A DNA stretch of 64,000 nucleotides from JAAZZY01 sp964612505. Lineage in GTDB: Bacteria > Chlamydiota > Chlamydiia > Chlamydiales > JAAZZY01. The stretch lies in the NCBI GenBank assembly GCA_964612505.1, contig CAZTEX010000002.1, forward strand, positions 61,943-125,942, given 5' to 3'. This document shows positions 61,780-64,000 of this stretch, piece after piece (position 1 is the first letter of the stretch; every line of letters begins with the position of its first letter). Made by a program: the position numbers and the translations under genes. The notes beneath the pieces are model-generated. The model was not told the DNA's origin, searched no databases, and was given only the letters and a program-made list of their open reading frames with translations.

Positions 61780-62868
61780 TTAAACAATTTTTTCTTCTTT
61801 TTCATAACTACTAACAATATCTTTCACGTTATCTTTCGTAATTCCATAACGTGATAGATCCATTCCTAAAGATAATCCCATTTCACTAAGTTTATCTTTA
61901 ATTTCATTAAGTGATTTTTTACCAAAATTTCTGTACTTCAGCATTTCAGATTCATGGTTCACTACAAGTTCACCAATCGTTTGAATTTGAGCTGAATTTA
62001 AGCAATTCGTTGAACGTACTGAAAGTTCAATTTCATTAATCTTAAGCGCAAGCTTTTGTAGAATTTCATCTCTGTCTGAATCTTCAGATTGTGACTCTTC
62101 TTGAAATTTAAGAGCATAAGTGTCTAAATTTAAGAAAGCTTCTAAATGCTTAATTCCGATTTGAGCTGAGAATGAAAGCGCTTCTTTAGGAGAAATTCTG
62201 CCATCCGTTGTGATTTCTAAGATCAATTTATCATAATCGGTATCTTGGCCCACTCGAGTATTTTCTACAAAGTAGTTCACTAGTCTTACCGGAGAGAAAA
62301 TAGAATCGATAACGATTTCGCCAGCTACTTTATCATCAATTACATGTCTTTCAGATGAAACATAACCTCTTCCATGAGCAACTCTAAATATGATCTTCTT
62401 TTTAAGAGGTAGCGTTGCTGTAAAGATTTCATGCTCAGGGTTCACAATTTCAAACATTTGTGTATTGATAACATCTTTAACTTTTACAATATACTCACCG
62501 TTATTCTCATTGAGATCTTTCTCTGTAATAACTAATTCATGAACGAGTTTAAGGTGTTTGCTAATTCTATCATCATTTTCTTCAGTTGGAACTCTGCGGA
62601 GCTTAATTCCTTTAATATTTAATATGATTGTTGTCATATCTTCCAAAATGCCATTAATGGCCATATATTCATGTGGCACGCCTTCAATAACAACAGATAC
62701 TATAGCAGGTGATTCTATAGATGTAAGAAGCATTCTTCTGAGTGAGTTTCCTATTGTATGACCAAACCCTCTTTCGAATGGTTCAGTTATAAACTTACCA
62801 TAATTATCGGTAGCTTCTTCAACTGTTATTTTCTCAGGCATTTCGAACTTATTATATAGGACTGCCAT
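61780..62868 (-). CDS. rpoA: RNA polymerase alpha subunit
   Basis: A 362-residue alpha subunit. The N-terminal assembly domain (FGHTIGNSLRRMLLTSIESPAIVSV, about residues 34-58) is followed by a linker and a C-terminal DNA-binding domain with LNSAQIQTIGELVVNHESEMLKYRNFGKKSLNEIKDKL. The length is slightly above the usual 330. AAGGAG-type site before ATG 62868. Confidence 0.98.
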   Translation of the reverse strand: MAVLYNKFEMPEKITVEEATDNYGKFITEPFERGFGHTIGNSLRRMLLTSIESPAIVSVVIEGVPHEYMAINGILEDMTTIILNIKGIKLRRVPTEENDDRISKHLKLVHELVITEKDLNENNGEYIVKVKDVINTQMFEIVNPEHEIFTATLPLKKKIIFRVAHGRGYVSSERHVIDDKVAGEIVIDSIFSPVRLVNYFVENTRVGQDTDYDKLILEITTDGRISPKEALSFSAQIGIKHLEAFLNLDTYALKFQEESQSEDSDRDEILQKLALKINEIELSVRSTNCLNSAQIQTIGELVVNHESEMLKYRNFGKKSLNEIKDKLSEMGLSLGMDLSRYGITKDNVKDIVSSYEKEEKIV

Positions 62869-62900
62869 GAAAGGATCTCCTTTAGATCTTTAAATTAAAT

Positions 62901-63314
62901 TTATGCTCTTCTTCTTTTGCGTGGACGACAACCGTTATGTGGTACTGGTGTTTTGTCTCTTATGATCGTAATCAATAGTCCGGCGCTTTGTAACCCTCTA
63001 ACAGCAGATTCTCTGCCAGCTCCAGGTCCTTTTAAATTCACTTCAACTTCTTTCATCCCTCTAGAGATAGCCGATTTAGCAGCATTTTGAGCTGCTACAG
63101 TTGCCGCGAAAGCCGAGGACTTCTTTGAACCTGTAAAATTTGCACGTCCAGCTGATGCCCAAGATATTACGTTGCCAAGTGGATCGCAAATAGACACGAT
63201 TGTATTGTTAAACGTTGCTTTTACATTTGCTATTCCAGATGGAACAGATTTAATAATTTTCTTTTTAACTTTTTTCTTTTGTTGTTGTTGAACTTTTGGT
63301 TGTTGCTTAGCCAC
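62901..63314 (-). CDS. rpsK: 30S ribosomal protein S11
   Basis: A 137-residue S11: a Lys/Gln-rich N-terminal tail, ANVKATFNNTIVSICDPLGNVISWASAG, FKGSKKSSAFAATVAAQ-type segment and the C-terminal HNGCRPRKRRR. It forms part of the 30S platform. Between rpsM and rpoA. Confidence 0.98.
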   Translation of the reverse strand: MAKQQPKVQQQQKKKVKKKIIKSVPSGIANVKATFNNTIVSICDPLGNVISWASAGRANFTGSKKSSAFAATVAAQNAAKSAISRGMKEVEVNLKGPGAGRESAVRGLQSAGLLITIIRDKTPVPHNGCRPRKRRRA

Positions 63315-63338
63315 AACTTAACTCCTTTTTAGATCTGA

Positions 63339-63722
63339 TTATTTAGGGCCTGGCGCTTTTTTCTTTCCGGCAATAGTTTTCTTTTTACCCTTTCTCGTTC
63401 TAGCGTTAGTTTGAGTTCTTTGCCCTCTTACTGGCAGTCCAAGTCTGTGCCTTGTTCCACGATAACAGTTAATCGAAATAAGGCGTTTAATATTATTTTG
63501 TACTTCTCTTCTTAAATCTCCTTCAACAATATACTCTTTTTGAATAAGTGTTGTAATATTCGCAACATCTTCGGACTTTAATCTGTGTGTTCGAATATTT
63601 GGATCTAATTTCAATTTTTCAATTATATCATTTGATAATTTTTTACCAATTCCGTAAATGTAAGTTAAACTGATCTCCAGTCTCTTATTATCAGGAATAT
63701 CTACACCTAAAATGCGTGTCAT
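63339..63722 (-). CDS. rpsM: 30S ribosomal protein S13
   Basis: A 127-residue S13: RILGVDIPDNKRLEISLTYIYGIG at the N-terminus and SYRGTRHRLGLPVRGQRTQTNARTRKG-type C-terminus. GGAG precedes ATG 63722. It contacts the 30S head and P-site tRNA. Follows secY by 81 bp. Confidence 0.98.
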   Translation of the reverse strand: MTRILGVDIPDNKRLEISLTYIYGIGKKLSNDIIEKLKLDPNIRTHRLKSEDVANITTLIQKEYIVEGDLRREVQNNIKRLISINCYRGTRHRLGLPVRGQRTQTNARTRKGKKKTIAGKKKAPGPK

Positions 63723-63803
63723 TATTTCTCCAAATCTTCAATACTTTTATTAATTTAAAAAAAGCTAAACTATACTAGCACAAGTTTACTTTTGTGAAAA
63801 TTG

Positions 63804-64000
63804 TTATCTTATTCTTGATCTACTTCTTTTTAACAGTCCATCATACTTCTTCGTAAGGAGCTGAGAATCAACCTGTTGCATCGTATCCAATATAACCCCA
63901 ACAAGGATCAATAAGGATGTACCACCAAAAAAGTGGCTAATTGTCATATCTACGTTTAAAATTTTGCTTACAATCGTCGGAATCTGTTCTTCCCCTTCCT
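63804..64000 (-). CDS. secY: Preprotein translocase subunit SecY (C-terminal end only)
   Basis: The last 65 codons of SecY are present, the rest lying beyond the window. SHFFGGTSLLILVGVILDTMQQVDSQLLTKKYDGLL is in parts the conserved final membrane segment and cytosolic tail. The stop is TAA (plus 63804-63806). SecY forms the Sec channel used by the many signal-peptide proteins in this window. Confidence 0.95.
   Translation of the reverse strand, partial: EGEEQIPTIVSKILNVDMTISHFFGGTSLLILVGVILDTMQQVDSQLLTKKYDGLLKRSRSRIR

Overview
The window comes from an AT-rich member of the Chlamydiota, most likely an environmental (Parachlamydia-like) species. Three things show this. The ribosomal block secY-rpsM-rpsK-rpoA-rplQ at the right end has the chlamydial order. 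A very long chlamydial-type signal peptidase I (lepB, 620 residues) lies tail to tail with a eukaryote-type ileS. Many short exported or membrane proteins have no obvious relatives outside the phylum. The genus cannot be fixed from sequence reading alone. No stretch longer than 300 bases lacks an annotated feature.

Layout. 0-9.4 kb: an SPW/VKOR-type membrane protein cut by the window edge, an SDR epimerase, an exported HEAT-repeat protein, a GalT-like HIT protein, a MYG1-HinT-isochorismatase operon, a BON/DUF1207 outer-membrane candidate and an MFS carrier. 9.4-22 kb: a CAU tRNA, a Na+/H+ antiporter-like protein, an O-methyltransferase, a probable exported chorismate mutase, an operon joining two exported coiled-coil paralogues to pncB-pncA (NAD salvage), then a chlamydial hypothetical, lepB and ileS. 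22-30.9 kb: an unknown membrane protein, DUF952, a methyltransferase, a SulP transporter, two GNATs with a prolyl aminopeptidase, a TipA-type MerR regulator with a readable 19-bp-spacer promoter, an APH-like kinase and DUF2000. 31-46.6 kb: many small enzymes (VOC, YciI, GNAT, SDR, NTF2-like), a decayed GrpB-GNAT fusion, a tandem putative dioxygenase, two rRNA methyltransferases (one apparently using a CTG start), a vWA protein paired with a multi-membrane-span protein carrying a J-domain, DUF1328, DUF1543, a Bcr-type exporter, an SPFH protein and YqeY.

46.7-54.9 kb is the most unusual part. A complete tmRNA gene (ssrA, minus strand, 54484-54894) with a clear promoter has its 3' end duplicated as a 31-bp direct repeat (30/31) at 53571. 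A more degenerate copy lies at 47271, and related repeat pieces lie at 50592, 52690 and 30945. A fragment resembling the C-terminus of a large serine recombinase runs into the tmRNA 3' end. I read this as a decayed island of about 7 kb integrated at ssrA. Its cargo is TetR/Cdd1/DHFR-like, PadR plus FAD monooxygenase, a Fic protein behind an array of TGGCCGTA repeats, an RpiB-like protein and a methyltransferase, plus gene remnants. The regulatory DNA here is readable: a 20-bp palindrome over the TetR-operon promoter, an inverted repeat before padR and the Fic repeat array.

55-64 kb returns to core genes: a PmtA-like methyltransferase, a PIN-PhoH ATPase, a SWIM-finger protein, an exported SH3 protein, an oligopeptide-type ABC ATPase, two unknown small genes and the ribosomal/rpoA/secY block.
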